DNA of 64,000 nucleotides from Micromonospora_H sonneratiae. Lineage in GTDB: Bacteria; Actinomycetota; Actinomycetes; Mycobacteriales; Micromonosporaceae. The stretch spans positions 62,001 through 126,000 of the forward strand of contig NZ_JBHTMP010000006.1 of assembly GCF_042679305.1 (NCBI RefSeq), given 5' to 3'. Shown piece by piece: positions 10,555-20,000 of this stretch; position 1 is the stretch's first letter; the number at the start of each line of letters is the position of its first letter. The notes beneath the pieces are model-generated. The model was not told the origin of the DNA, searched no databases, and saw only the letters and a program-made list of their open reading frames with translations. Both the position numbers and the translations under genes were made by a program.

Positions 10555-10665
10555 GTGTTGTGTGGGACCCGACGCTGGGTCGCCGAGCAGGCCATCGTCC
10601 TGCCGCCCTGGTTCGGGCGCCCTCCGGTGCGATGGGAGATCCGCGACGACATCAAGCCGTTCGGA
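10555..10665 (+). pseudogene. IS5-family transposase C-terminal relic
   Basis: The frame reads RRWVAEQAIVLPPWFGRP followed by VRWEIRDDIKPF. This aligns closely with the conserved end of actinobacterial IS5-type transposases (RWVVEQAFALLHWFRRL, IRWEIRDDIHEAF), including the full WEIRDDI block that follows the catalytic Glu. No DDE catalytic core upstream, no terminal inverted repeats and no target duplication can be seen, so only about 35 codons of an ancient insertion survive. Confidence 0.65.
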
Positions 10666-10770
10666 GCCCGGCGACTCGACCGCGGGTGCGTCAGTGAATG
10701 GGGAGAAGTGAGAGGGCGTCGACCGATCGACCTCTTCTGCGATGATGACTGATGAAGTTAGATGTATGGA

Positions 10771-12240
10771 ATGAGCCGAGTCAGGACCGCCATCGCCGCA
10801 GTGATTCTCGGGATTCTGCTGCCTGCCCCACCTGCCGTCGCGGCCGAGCCGGCAGCCCCGCCGCTTGCCTGGGGCCCATGCAGTGACGTCGGCAGTCGCC
10901 TGGAGTGCGCCACCGTCCAGGTGCCACTGGACCATGCTGATTCGGGTGGGCCGAGCATCGACCTTGCCATCTCACGTCTGCGGGCGGCCGACCCGTCGCG
11001 CCGCCGTGGGGTGCTGCTGGTCAATCCGGGCGGGCCGGGCGGAAGCGGTCTCGGCTTGCCGGAGTACATCGCCCAACTGCTCGCCGGCCATCCGCAGGTG
11101 CTCCAGGAGTTCGACCTCATCGGCTTCGATCCACGCTTCGTCGGCCGATCGTCACCGGCGACCTGCGGCCTGGTCGGTGAGGACATCGCGATCCTGCGCT
11201 GGCCGGGAGCGGCGGGCTTCCCCGCCGAGGTGGCACAGGCCAGGTCGATCGCGCGACGCTGTGCCGCACACGCCGGCTGGGCCATCCCGTACGCGACGAC
11301 CGCCGACTCGGCGCGGGACCTGGACCTGATCCGGGCGGCCCTCGGTGAGCGCAGGTTGTCGTACCTCGGCTACTCCTACGGCACGACCCTCGCGCGGGCG
11401 TACGTCACGCTCTTCCCGCACCGGGTCGACCGGTTCGTGCTGGACAGCAACACCGATCCGACGGTATCCGGTCGAGAGAATCTGCGGGCGTTCGGCCCCA
11501 ACTTCGAACGGATGCTCTGGCTCTTCGCCTCGTCAGCTGCCAGGAACGATGCCCGGTACGGGCTGGGTAGGGATGCCCGCACGGTGCGCCAGGTGGTGGA
11601 CGAACTCGTCGCGCGGGCGGAGGACGAGCCGTTGCCGGTCGGGGAGGAGATCTTCACCGCGGCCGAACTCCGGACCCTGATCTTCCGGATGCTCTACGCC
11701 GAGAACCGGTTCGACTACCTCGGTCGATTCCTCGGCATCGTCCGTGCCGGTCAGCCGCTTCCGGCCGACCTCGCGTTCATGATGAACGCGGGCCGCTGGG
11801 ACACGCCACCGCCGGCCCCGGCGGACAACGCCGTGGCGGCGTACTTCCTCGTCACCTGCGCGGACGACAGGTGGCCGACCGAGGTTGCGCGGTACCGGGC
11901 CGAACACGTGGCCGACAGCCGTACCTACCCGTTCTTCGGGCCCGCCGCCGCCAACATCTCGCCATGCGCGTTCTGGCCGGAGGTCGACCGCAGTCGGATG
12001 CGGAGCTTCACCGGTAGCCGGGTTCCAGTGCTGCTGATCAACTCGGTGGGTGATCCTGCCACCCCGTACCCGGGCGCGCTGGCCACCCGGCGGATGATGC
12101 CCAACGCTCGCCTGGTCACGGTCCCGGTGAGCCACCACGCCGTGTTCGGGGAGTACCCGAACGCCTGTGTGGAGGAAGCCGCCGTCGGCTATCTGCTCTC
12201 CGGCAGGTTGCCCGTACGCGATCTGACCTGCCCGGCCTGA
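10771..12240 (+). CDS. Secreted alpha/beta hydrolase, tripeptidyl aminopeptidase (TAP) type
   Basis: A signal peptide (MSRVRTAIAAVILGILLPAPPAVAAE) precedes a mature protein of about 460 residues. VQVPLDHAD and LLVNPGGPGGSG (oxyanion region) are characteristic of Streptomyces-type TAP and SlpD/E peptidases of family S33. The nucleophile is Ser202 in GYSYG; the acid is Asp428 in VGDPATPYPGA; the base is His455 or His456 in SHHAVFG, followed by the usual TAP C-terminal domain with a conserved Cys (EYPNACVEEAAVGYLL). These enzymes release N-terminal peptides outside the cell; exact specificity is not readable. The start could also be the ATG at 10762. A GC hairpin follows the gene. Confidence 0.88.
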   Translation: MSRVRTAIAAVILGILLPAPPAVAAEPAAPPLAWGPCSDVGSRLECATVQVPLDHADSGGPSIDLAISRLRAADPSRRRGVLLVNPGGPGGSGLGLPEYIAQLLAGHPQVLQEFDLIGFDPRFVGRSSPATCGLVGEDIAILRWPGAAGFPAEVAQARSIARRCAAHAGWAIPYATTADSARDLDLIRAALGERRLSYLGYSYGTTLARAYVTLFPHRVDRFVLDSNTDPTVSGRENLRAFGPNFERMLWLFASSAARNDARYGLGRDARTVRQVVDELVARAEDEPLPVGEEIFTAAELRTLIFRMLYAENRFDYLGRFLGIVRAGQPLPADLAFMMNAGRWDTPPPAPADNAVAAYFLVTCADDRWPTEVARYRAEHVADSRTYPFFGPAAANISPCAFWPEVDRSRMRSFTGSRVPVLLINSVGDPATPYPGALATRRMMPNARLVTVPVSHHAVFGEYPNACVEEAAVGYLLSGRLPVRDLTCPA

Positions 12241-12287
12241 GACGTACCACCCGGGTGGCAGAGAAACTGGCCCCTGTGTGGCGCGGA

Positions 12288-12308
12288 CCCCGGGGCAGAT
12301 CCCCGGGG
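12288..12308. terminator. GC hairpin after the TAP-type hydrolase
   Basis: CCCCGGGG, five loop bases, CCCCGGGG gives an eight-base-pair all-GC stem 48 bases after the hydrolase stop. No U-tract follows. Its position also argues that the next gene starts after it (GTG 12398) and not at GTG 12278. Confidence 0.55.
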
Positions 12309-12397
12309 CGTCCGACCGGACAGTGACTGGTGGCGGTAACTACAGTTGGCGTATCGACGGTCAACGACGGAAAGAGGCTGGCGCCGGGCGAGGCTCC

Positions 12398-12976
12398 GTG
12401 GTCTTCAGGCTGGATTGGGCTGCGGTGGGGGCGCTCGGTGGCGTTGCCGCGGCCATCATCGCCTTCCTCGCCTATGCGGTTCCGCGTGACCCCTTCCCGG
12501 CCCGCCCGTTCTCCGGTTCGGAGGTCCCGTCAGCTCCGGCGACCTCACCGGCTGCACCTGCCCGTCCGGAAACAGGCGCAGCGGCACCGGACACGACATC
12601 GCCTGGATCGAGCGCGACGGCACCTCGACCAGGCGGCACGGCACCTCGAACGCCCGACCTGGGACCGCCGATGTCGCTGGAGCCACTGCTCCCCGCCGGC
12701 TGCGCGGAGGCACTCGCGGTCGTCGACCGGTACTACCGGACCGCAGGTTCGACCAGGCTGAGCCAGCAGGCCGCCGCGACGGAGGCGTACCAGGGGATGA
12801 TGGGTGCGAGTCTGGAGGCGGAGGGAGCCGTCCATCCGGTGACGGTGGCGCTGTCGCAGGACTTTTCGGAAATGCGCTTCATACTGGCGGGGATGGTGTC
12901 GGGGGACTATGCGGCGGTGCAGGCCAGGACGTCCAGGGATGTGCAGACCCTTCGGGATGTCTGCAACACCAATTGA
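12398..12976 (+). CDS. Single-pass membrane protein with Pro/Thr/Ala linker (192 aa)
   Basis: The product starts VVFRLDWAAVGALGGV and continues into one membrane helix (about 20 residues ending FLAYAVP). A disordered linker of roughly 75 residues rich in Pro, Ala and Thr follows, then a C-terminal domain with GCAEALAVVDRYYRTAG and two cysteines (GC near residue 105 and DVCNTN at the end) that could form a disulfide outside the cell. No family is recognised. I prefer GTG 12398 because GGGCGAGG stands just upstream; GTG 12278 would add 40 basic, low-complexity residues and include a terminator hairpin. Confidence 0.6.
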   Translation: MVFRLDWAAVGALGGVAAAIIAFLAYAVPRDPFPARPFSGSEVPSAPATSPAAPARPETGAAAPDTTSPGSSATAPRPGGTAPRTPDLGPPMSLEPLLPAGCAEALAVVDRYYRTAGSTRLSQQAAATEAYQGMMGASLEAEGAVHPVTVALSQDFSEMRFILAGMVSGDYAAVQARTSRDVQTLRDVCNTN

Positions 12977-13016
12977 CAACCGTACGGGTCACTGGCGTTG
13001 CTTGTGACATGGCGGT

Positions 13017-13727
13017 TCAGACCGGTGCGACGAGGCCACGCAGTAGTTGGGAAGTGGCCGGTGTCGGTTCGACTCCGAACTCCTCACGCAGGATCTCCTG
13101 GCACTGCCGGAATTGGCGTATCGCTTCACCGAGATTGCCCTCGGCGAGGTGCACCAGGATTGCGGCGCGATGAGCGGTTTCCCGCAGCGAGTCGGCACGG
13201 AGTGCGGCGAGGGCGGCTTCCAGCGCGAGGCCGTACCGCCCCTGATCGGTGAGCCGCTCGGCCAGCCGCTCCAGGGCGTGCAGGCGCAGCTGTCGCAACC
13301 GTTCACGATCGACGACCAGCCAGTCCTCGGGCCAGTCGGGGACCAGGTCGCCCTGAAACCGGGCGCTGAGCCACCAGAGCGGAAGATCCCCCATCTGCTC
13401 GTCGAGGAGGCGGCGGGCCGTCGCTGTCATTTCCCGGACATCTATTCCGACCGTTCCGGCGAGTTCGACGGTGTTGGCCGTCGCGGCGACGATGCCGCGG
13501 TGCAACTGCTGGATCCGCCAGATGCTGGTACGCAGGCTGGCCATGGCCCGGTCCTCGGCAACCTCGGGCCAGAGTGTGCCGGCAATGCGGCTGCGGCTCA
13601 TTGGGCCCCGGATACCGAGCAACCCAAGGAGTTTCTGGGCGCTTACCGGCACGTCGACCGGTTGTCTTTCGATGAGCAGGGAAAACCCACCCAGCAAGGT
13701 GAGGCTGATGTCTTGTGGTGCCCCCAT
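13017..13727 (-). CDS. SARP/BTAD-type transcriptional regulator
   Basis: The protein has the two-domain layout of the small SARP activators (236 aa, near the 250-280 usual length). An OmpR-type winged helix spans residues 5-95 (LTLLGGFSLL, PVSAQKLLGLLGIRGPMSRSRIAGTLWPE, RASLRTSIWRI-like block). A bacterial transcriptional activation domain with TPR-like helices spans 100-236 (DWLVVDRERLRQLRLHALERLAERL, RESLRE-type helices, EAIRQFRQCQEILREEFGVEPTP). SARP proteins bind direct repeats and recruit RNA polymerase. The gene is divergent from the contractile injection locus with about 450 bases between the starts. Regulation of that locus is inferred from position only. Confidence 0.85.
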   Translation of the reverse strand: MGAPQDISLTLLGGFSLLIERQPVDVPVSAQKLLGLLGIRGPMSRSRIAGTLWPEVAEDRAMASLRTSIWRIQQLHRGIVAATANTVELAGTVGIDVREMTATARRLLDEQMGDLPLWWLSARFQGDLVPDWPEDWLVVDRERLRQLRLHALERLAERLTDQGRYGLALEAALAALRADSLRETAHRAAILVHLAEGNLGEAIRQFRQCQEILREEFGVEPTPATSQLLRGLVAPV

Positions 13728-14173
13728 GCGTTCAGCGTGGGGTTCGTGGATCTTTTGGTCAATGTCTGAATCCCGACCCGGAGATCAGGCCGACAGCCTG
13801 CGGCGATGGGCGTCCCGCCGGCCGGTGTGACGTACCGGTGACGGATGGCGGCGGACGCTATTCCAAGAACATCAATGTAATTGTGGTCGCCATTCTTCTG
13901 TTCGGCTCTGCACTGTTGGCGGCAGTCGTACGCCTTGTCAGGCATCACCGCCATCAAGGTGTTCTGGGATGGGATGCCGCCAATGATGGGTCCATCGTTC
14001 GGGTCCGGATCACGACCACGAACCGGCCCGCCCGAATCGTCGGGGCCGTCGCCCACACCACCGAACCCGCCACGGTGCCGCCTTCGCGAAGCAGTGCTGA
14101 GCACGGTGACGCAGCGCTGACGACGGGGTGATGGCGGGCTGTCACCGTGTTGCGCCGAAGGGAGGTCGCGACA
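13728..14173. other. Divergent promoter region of the regulator and the injection-system operon
   Basis: About 446 bases lie between the SARP start and the first gene of the contractile cluster. It contains an AT-richer patch around 13860-13900, unusual for this window. A plus-strand frame from GTG 13838 would encode a hydrophobic segment (INVIVVAILLFGSALLAAVV) followed by a basic stretch, but its codons lack the local third-position bias and no ribosome-binding site precedes it, so I do not call it a gene. The region is the expected place for SARP-bound direct repeats. Confidence 0.5.
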
Positions 14174-15121
14174 GTGGACTTTGTCGACAGCGTATTGGTG
14201 CGCCTGGCTGACCCGGCCGCACGCACAGCGCTCTTCACCGAAGCCTCGCTCGGCCATCTCGTGGAGGCGGCCTTCGACACCGAGGCAATGCCGGTGTCGA
14301 CGCCGTACTCGCCCGTCTTCGACGAACTGCGGCTCGGGTTCGCGGAGCCGCCCTCCGCTGTCGTGGAAGGGGAGTTGCTCGGCGCGGGTGGCCTGGAGCG
14401 CACCGAACTTCGCCTACGCCTGCACGGTCTGGGCCACACCGCAGCCCTGCGTGCCGAGGCGATCTGGCGCGGCGCGCTGGTGGTACGCACCGCCCCGATG
14501 GTCGATCGGATCGAGATGGTCGAGGTCGCGCTGCCGTCGCTCGACGTCGACCAGCAGATCGTCGCCGAGCTTGGTTCGCTTCCGACCGACCCGCAGGTGC
14601 TGGAGGCGGAGCGGCGATCCCGGGTACTGGCTCGGATGCGATCCGGTCTGGACCAGCCGGCCGGATTCACCGAGAACCACCTTGACCGGGTACTTGCCGG
14701 GGTGGGGGCGCGCAGTGTCTCTGATCTGACGGTACGGCTGCGCGGACAGGCGCAGGCGGGAACGGTCCAGGTCCGGTTCACCGAACCGGGCGATGTGCAG
14801 CCGAGCGCCAGGCCGCTGCCCTTCGCCGCCGCGATCCTCGTACGCGATCAGGGTTTCTCGCTCGCGGGGCTGCTGGCCGAGAGCAGGCTGATCCGTGCCC
14901 GTGCCCAGGATCTCGGACTGGAGCTGCCCGCCGAGGCGGCAGTACGTCGCCGGGCCCGGGTGGTCGTCGTGTGGATGGTGCCGGAAGCCGTCTTCGACGA
15001 CGACGCCTGGCCGGGCGGGACGGCCGGGACGGCGGAACAGCAACGGGCACAGCGGTTCGCACGAGCCGGGGAGTGGCTTGGCAGGGAAGGCATCGGACTC
15101 GTCGCGGTGCCGTCTATCTAA
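14174..15121 (+). CDS. Unknown first protein of the contractile injection cluster (315 aa)
   Basis: The start GTG 14174 follows GGAGG with a seven-base gap. The protein begins VDFVDSVLVRLADPAARTAL, has an N-terminal helical part, a beta-rich middle (LLGAGGLERTELRLRLHGLG) and a C-terminal part with VVVVWMVPEAVFDDDAW. It has no signal peptide or membrane helix. It does not match the usual eCIS first-gene families (sheath, tube or the DUF4255 cap protein), and I cannot name a family. The stop is followed nine bases later by the sheath start with a strong AAGGAGG site, so it belongs to the operon. A terminator/cap protein or an assembly factor would be plausible by position only. Confidence 0.7.
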   Translation: MDFVDSVLVRLADPAARTALFTEASLGHLVEAAFDTEAMPVSTPYSPVFDELRLGFAEPPSAVVEGELLGAGGLERTELRLRLHGLGHTAALRAEAIWRGALVVRTAPMVDRIEMVEVALPSLDVDQQIVAELGSLPTDPQVLEAERRSRVLARMRSGLDQPAGFTENHLDRVLAGVGARSVSDLTVRLRGQAQAGTVQVRFTEPGDVQPSARPLPFAAAILVRDQGFSLAGLLAESRLIRARAQDLGLELPAEAAVRRRARVVVVWMVPEAVFDDDAWPGGTAGTAEQQRAQRFARAGEWLGREGIGLVAVPSI

Positions 15122-15130
15122 GGAGGATCA

Positions 15131-16300
15131 GTGGCTATCGCAGCTGCTTACCCGTACGTGGAAGTCAAGATCGTGCCACCTCCTGCGCCGCTGGCGCAGC
15201 GCTCACCCGGCGTCATCGCGGTCGTGGGCAAGGCACCGTCCGGAGCGGATGGGGGTGCTGCTCCGCCCAATACGCCGGTGCGGATCGAGACCCTTGACGA
15301 CGCCGTGACGAACTTCGCCCGGCTCAACGCCGGCAACGTCCTGCGCAATGCGCTCTACAACTCCCTCGAGCTGGCCTTCCTCCAGGATCCTCGCCCGTCC
15401 AAGGTGTACGGCGTCAAGGTCAGCGGTGACGACTACGCGGTAGCGCTCGCCGGTCTCGAAGCGGCCGACGACGTGACCATGGTGTCGCTGGCCAACGAGG
15501 TTGCCGTCGGTACCCCGGCCGGCAGCGGTGCGGCAACCAACCTGCATGCGCTCAAGGCACACGTCGAGTCGATGTCGGCGGCGGGGCAGCGGCGCCTCGG
15601 GTTCGCCATGGTCGACCCGGCTGAGGCGAAGAGTGCCACCTACGTCGCCGACATCGTCGCCGACGTCACCTCGCTCAAGAGCAGCACCAGCCGGATGGTG
15701 ATGATCGCCGCTCGGGGTGCCACCGTCGACGCGGCCACCGCCGCGATGGCCGCCGTCGCCGGCCTGCCGGTGCACCACAGCATCGTGCTGAAGAAGATCC
15801 GGGGCATCACCATCCCGGTTGCCCAGCAGTACAGCCCCAGTGAGATCAAGGGCCTCTCGGAGGCGAACCTGACCCCGGTCATCGATCCGGCCCTGATCAC
15901 CGGGGAGAGCCTGCACTTCGCCGATGGCCGCCTCTTCACCAGTGATGCCAGCATGCTGCACGTCGACCTGGTTCGCACCCTGGACCAGATCGAGTTCAAC
16001 CTGCGCGCCGGTCTGATCGGTCTGATCGGCGACTCGCGGATCACCAAGGCCGGTATGACCCAGCTGAAGGTCCAGGTCGACAGCATCCTCGGTCCGTTGC
16101 AGCGGCAGGCGGTGATCGACGACTACAAGGTCGAAATCCCGGTGCTCGACATCCTGAGGATTCCGGAGGCGGCCCGGACCACGATCGACACCGCGATCCT
16201 GACCACCGCGCGGGAGAACCGGACCGTCGACCTGGTCGTCACCATCACCTACGGCCCCGCCGTCAGCCGCCTGCTGGTCACGCTCGTCGCCAAGTTCTGA
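15131..16300 (+). CDS. Contractile tail sheath protein
   Basis: The 389-aa protein ends in the conserved sheath C-terminal domain. HVDLVRTLDQIEFNLRAGL is followed by IGDSRITKAGMTQLKVQVDS and a final antiparallel hairpin (TVDLVVTITYGPAVSRLLVT). These are the segments that make the handshake mesh between sheath subunits in phage tails, R-pyocins and extracellular injection systems. The N-terminus SPGVIAVVGKAPSGADGG fits the sheath opening strand. The start is GTG 15131 after AAGGAGGATCA. There is one sheath gene here, whereas many eCIS loci carry two or three. The tube gene follows 13 bases later, the normal order. Confidence 0.88.
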   Translation: MAIAAAYPYVEVKIVPPPAPLAQRSPGVIAVVGKAPSGADGGAAPPNTPVRIETLDDAVTNFARLNAGNVLRNALYNSLELAFLQDPRPSKVYGVKVSGDDYAVALAGLEAADDVTMVSLANEVAVGTPAGSGAATNLHALKAHVESMSAAGQRRLGFAMVDPAEAKSATYVADIVADVTSLKSSTSRMVMIAARGATVDAATAAMAAVAGLPVHHSIVLKKIRGITIPVAQQYSPSEIKGLSEANLTPVIDPALITGESLHFADGRLFTSDASMLHVDLVRTLDQIEFNLRAGLIGLIGDSRITKAGMTQLKVQVDSILGPLQRQAVIDDYKVEIPVLDILRIPEAARTTIDTAILTTARENRTVDLVVTITYGPAVSRLLVTLVAKF

Positions 16301-16313
16301 GAAGGATTCTGAG

Positions 16314-16745
16314 ATGCCTGAATGGAACACCAAGCTCGCGGTGACCTACACCAAGGGCTCCGAGACCTTCACCATTTCGCCGATCGACTCGTTCAGCCCG
16401 TCGTTCGCCATGAACGTCGAGCCGTTGCACTCGGTCGAGGCCAGCCACATCGGAGCGATCTACTCGCCACCGACCATCAACTTCTCGATGACGGTCAAGG
16501 CGATCGGCCCGATCGTCGGACAGCTCACCAAGCTGGCCATCGACGGCGAGCTGTTCAACATCTCGCTGCTCGAGCTGGTCGGCGACGACTGGACCTTCTC
16601 GTCGTTCGTACTCGAGGACTGCCTCATCACGAGCGCGTCACCGACCACGGCGACGGTGTCCGGGGCACCGGCGGCGACCTTCAGCGGATTCAGTCTGACC
16701 GCCAAGGTCGACCCCAAGGTCGGCGACCTGAGTTCGCTGCCCTGA
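16314..16745 (+). CDS. Contractile tail tube protein
   Basis: The 143-residue product (MPEWNTKLAVTYTKGSETFT) is rich in beta strands and has the length of a hexamer-forming tube subunit of the gp19/Hcp-like fold. It directly follows the sheath gene, as in phage and eCIS loci. Strand-like segments include INFSMTVKAIGPIVGQL and FSGFSLTAKVDPKVG. An AGAAGGA ribosome-binding sequence precedes the start. Its stop overlaps the next ATG by one base (TGATG), so the two are coupled. Assignment rests on size, composition and position; there is no catalytic motif to see. Confidence 0.75.
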   Translation: MPEWNTKLAVTYTKGSETFTISPIDSFSPSFAMNVEPLHSVEASHIGAIYSPPTINFSMTVKAIGPIVGQLTKLAIDGELFNISLLELVGDDWTFSSFVLEDCLITSASPTTATVSGAPAATFSGFSLTAKVDPKVGDLSSLP

Positions 16746-17005
16746 TGACCGAGGGAACGGGAGCATGGCGAGCCAGCAAGGTGCTCAGCACCGGGCTCGC
16801 CGTAGTTCACGAGGGTGAGTGGGTGGTTGCCGGGCCCGGTAGCGCGGCAGAGGCCGAGGCGTACGTCGAGCAGGAGAGCGCGACCATCCACTACCACTTT
16901 CCGGTCGAGATCGAGGTGGTCTCGACGGGCCAGGCCGTCGACCCGGACATGTTGGTCGAGTTGGCCCTGAGCCGCCTTGCCGAGAACCTGGAGGATGTGG
17001 CCTGA
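16745..17005 (+). CDS. Small protein of the injection cluster (86 aa)
   Basis: The product runs MTEGTGAWRASKVL to RLAENLEDVA. The second half has a strand (HFPVEIEVVSTG) and then an amphipathic helix (DPDMLVELALSRLAENLE). This matches in outline the beginning of the next, 1066-aa protein (VEIPCRLRVDRESL, then a helix), so a shared small module is possible. In tailed phages this slot, after the tube and before the tape measure, is taken by tail assembly chaperones; a chaperone or adaptor role is therefore inferred. Start and stop touch both neighbours (one-base overlap upstream, two-base gap downstream). Confidence 0.7.
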   Translation: MTEGTGAWRASKVLSTGLAVVHEGEWVVAGPGSAAEAEAYVEQESATIHYHFPVEIEVVSTGQAVDPDMLVELALSRLAENLEDVA

Positions 17006-17007
17006 CC

Positions 17008-20000
17008 ATGGCAGTCGTCGTGGAGATCCCGTGCCGCCTGCGGGTGGATCGCGAGTCGTTGGCGCAGTCCGCCGACGAGGTCGTGGCCGCCTTCAGCTCG
17101 GCGCTGGGACGCGCCATGGCAACCGCCGAGGCTGAGCTGCTGATTCCGCGTGGGGCCACCCCTCTCGCGCACCAGCCGGTGTTCCGGTGGCTCGGCGTCC
17201 TTCAGGGGGTGCCGACGGAGCACCGACGCGCATTGGAAGACCGGCTACGCGCCGCTGTCAGCAGGGCCGCCGCCGCATCGAAGGTACGGGCCGACGCCGC
17301 CGTGGCCGTCGACACCGTGGCCCCGCTGACCGACGCGCCGGCGGAACTCGTCGACCGGTCCAAGTTACGGCCGCTGATGGGGACGTACGGCGTGCCCTCC
17401 TACGACGGTGGTGGCCGAACCCGGGACGTGCCGGTACGTGCATCACGTCCGCCGGCTCCGCCTTCGGTCGGTTACGAGTGGCGGCTGCTCACCGGCTCGC
17501 TCACCGCGGCCGAGAAGCTGGAGATCGTACGGGTGGCCCAGCTCCGGTTCGGACCGTTGGACCGGAGCACGCCCCGCGGCCTGATCTTTCGGGAGCGGGT
17601 CGGTGGGGCCAACCAGTTCACGGTGGCGATCTTCGAGGCCACCCCGATCTTCTTCAGCTTTTCCGCCTTCGGCACGCTGGAGTACCAGCGCAGCGCCTCG
17701 GACTTCACCACGGCACCGACCGAGCCACCACCCGGCCCGGCGACGGCCGAGTTCCGGGCCGTCACCGACCGCGCGGGCCTGATCGCCGTTGTCGCGGAGT
17801 TCATGGACCCGCCGATCCGGCGGCAGATCCAGGCAGCCGAGCCCCGCCGCGAAGGCACCCGGGTCTCGGAGCACGACCTGCAACTGGACCGGGCCGTGGC
17901 CGCCCACGTGGAGCGCCTCACCGACCGGCAGCTCGCGAGCCTGCGGGGCCAGAGCCCGGCGGGTGTGGTGATCGTCCAGCGCGGTTCCGCCTTCGTCATG
18001 CTCATCGTCACCGCCGCCCAGGCCGGCAGCCTGCGTTGGTCCGGCATCGCCCGGCTACTTCCGGTGACCAACGAGGTGACCCGGGCCGGCGACGACGGCG
18101 GTCGGGGCGGCGACGGCGGGGGCGCGCGTGGGTCCGGCGCCGGCGCCGGTGGTGATGGCGGCGAGGCAGGTTCGGGTGACCGGGGCGGGAGTGGGGGCAG
18201 TGGCGGCGGTGGTGAGGGCCGCGGGAGCGGCACCGGCACCGGCAGTGGTGGCGGAGCGCCGCAGCGGGGAGGCTTCGTATTCGATCCGACCAACACCTTG
18301 CCCACCAGTGACGATCCGAACGCCAGCCGCTTCCCGGTGATCCATCGGACCGGGGCCGGCCTGCAGTGCCAGTCGATGAACGGCGAGCCGGAGGTCGCCG
18401 AGTTGGGGCAGGCCGCGGCGGAGATCCGTCGCCGCATCGACGATCTCGCGTTCCGGCTACAGATCGCCCCCTGCAACTTCGCCGCGAACTTCTGCATCCT
18501 GGCCGCCCGCGCGCTGCGGCAGCGTGCCGCTGACATCAGCACCTACATCACCACGACCGAACGGGCCGGGTTCACCCAGCCGGTGCCCGAGGCGACCGGC
18601 CCGTTGGGGCCACTCACCTTCCAACCGGTGGCATCACCGGCGATCCAGTTCCTACGGCACCTTGCCGGGGTCGTGCCGAGGCTGCATGCACTGGCGATGC
18701 TGACCCTGCGTACCTACGAGTCGCCGGAGCACTGGCCCAAGGTGAAGGGGGGCTGGATCGACTCGCCGGCCTCCTGGAACCTGCATTTCCTGCACGAGTT
18801 CACCCCGGCGATGAACGATGCGGTCGGCGAGATCTTCGTCTCCGGGTGCCAGGCGATGCTGCTACAGCTGTTGCTGGCCTCGAAGCAGGGGATCGAGGCA
18901 CGCATCACCAACTTCAACCGGTACGCACCGATCTTCGAGCGCCTGATGGTGTCGCAGCTCAGTGACTACGCCGAGTTGCAGGGGCTACGCGACAGGCTGC
19001 GGTGGCACGAGCGGGCCACGTGGGTGCACGGCGCGACCACCACGGTGGGCGGGGACGCTGCCGCGACCGTCGCCGTGGCGAATCCGGCGACCGCCTGGTT
19101 CGCCGCCGCCCGGTCGCTCTCCGCGGCGTTCCTCGCCGACGAGCGTACGGTGAGCGCGGGCACGGTCGGTGAGATCGTCACCGCCGACGGCGTTACGAAG
19201 ATCCGCGACTCGCGCGGGATGCTCTGGTCCGAAGCCGACATCGAACAGGCCCTGGTACTTCAGCGGGCCGAGTCGGAGGGCATCGATCCGCTGGTCAAGC
19301 AGATCGCCGACATTCCCGACGTGCTCTCGCGGTTCCGCCGGGACCGCAACGCGATCCGCAACGAACTCTGGCGGGTCCTTCAGGAGATGAGGTCGAACAA
19401 CACCGAGATGCTCGGCAAGGCACGAGCATCGGCCCGGTTCGCCTTCAAGGCCAGTCAGATCAGTGAGCACATTCCGACGGCGACCATCCCGGGCACCTCC
19501 TATCCGTTGCAGGGAATCCACCTGCAGGTGCATGAGCAGCTAGGGGAGTTCTTCGGCGGAAACGTCTGCTACGGACTCGGCATCGATCGGCTCTTCAGCG
19601 CCGAGTTGGGACGGGAGGCACTGACCTCGGTAGGGCTGACGATCGGGATCGTCGCCCTGTCGGTGCTCTGTCCACCGGCGGGGTTCCTCGTCGGGGTCGC
19701 CGTCGCCGGGGTCGAGGTGGCGCATGCGCACGAGCGGGAGCGGCTCTTCGAATCCATGCTCGACCCCGAGCTGGTCCTCACCCGGGCCGAGGTGGAGGTG
19801 GGGCTCTTCGCGGCGTACCTGGGTCTGGCGCTCTCGCTCCTTCCCGAGGCGGGGACGGCGGTGGGAGCGGCTGTCCGGGGCGGGCGGACCGCGGTACGTA
19901 CCGGCCTGCAGGCGGGGTTGCGGGCCGGGCTACGGGCCGGTGGTCGATCGGCCCGCCGATACGTGGTGCGTCGGGTCACCCGGCAGGTTTTGGAGGCAGC

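Noticed and set aside
12278..12397. Upstream start (GTG 12278) for the single-pass membrane protein
   Set aside because: It would place the terminator hairpin at 12288-12308 inside the coding sequence and add 40 low-complexity basic residues; GTG 12398 has a good ribosome-binding site.
13838..14131. Small membrane protein frame (hydrophobic run INVIVVAILLFGSALLAAVV) in front of the injection operon
   Set aside because: No ribosome-binding site, codon third positions unlike the neighbours, and the frame passes into low-complexity sequence; kept only as a remark on the intergenic region.
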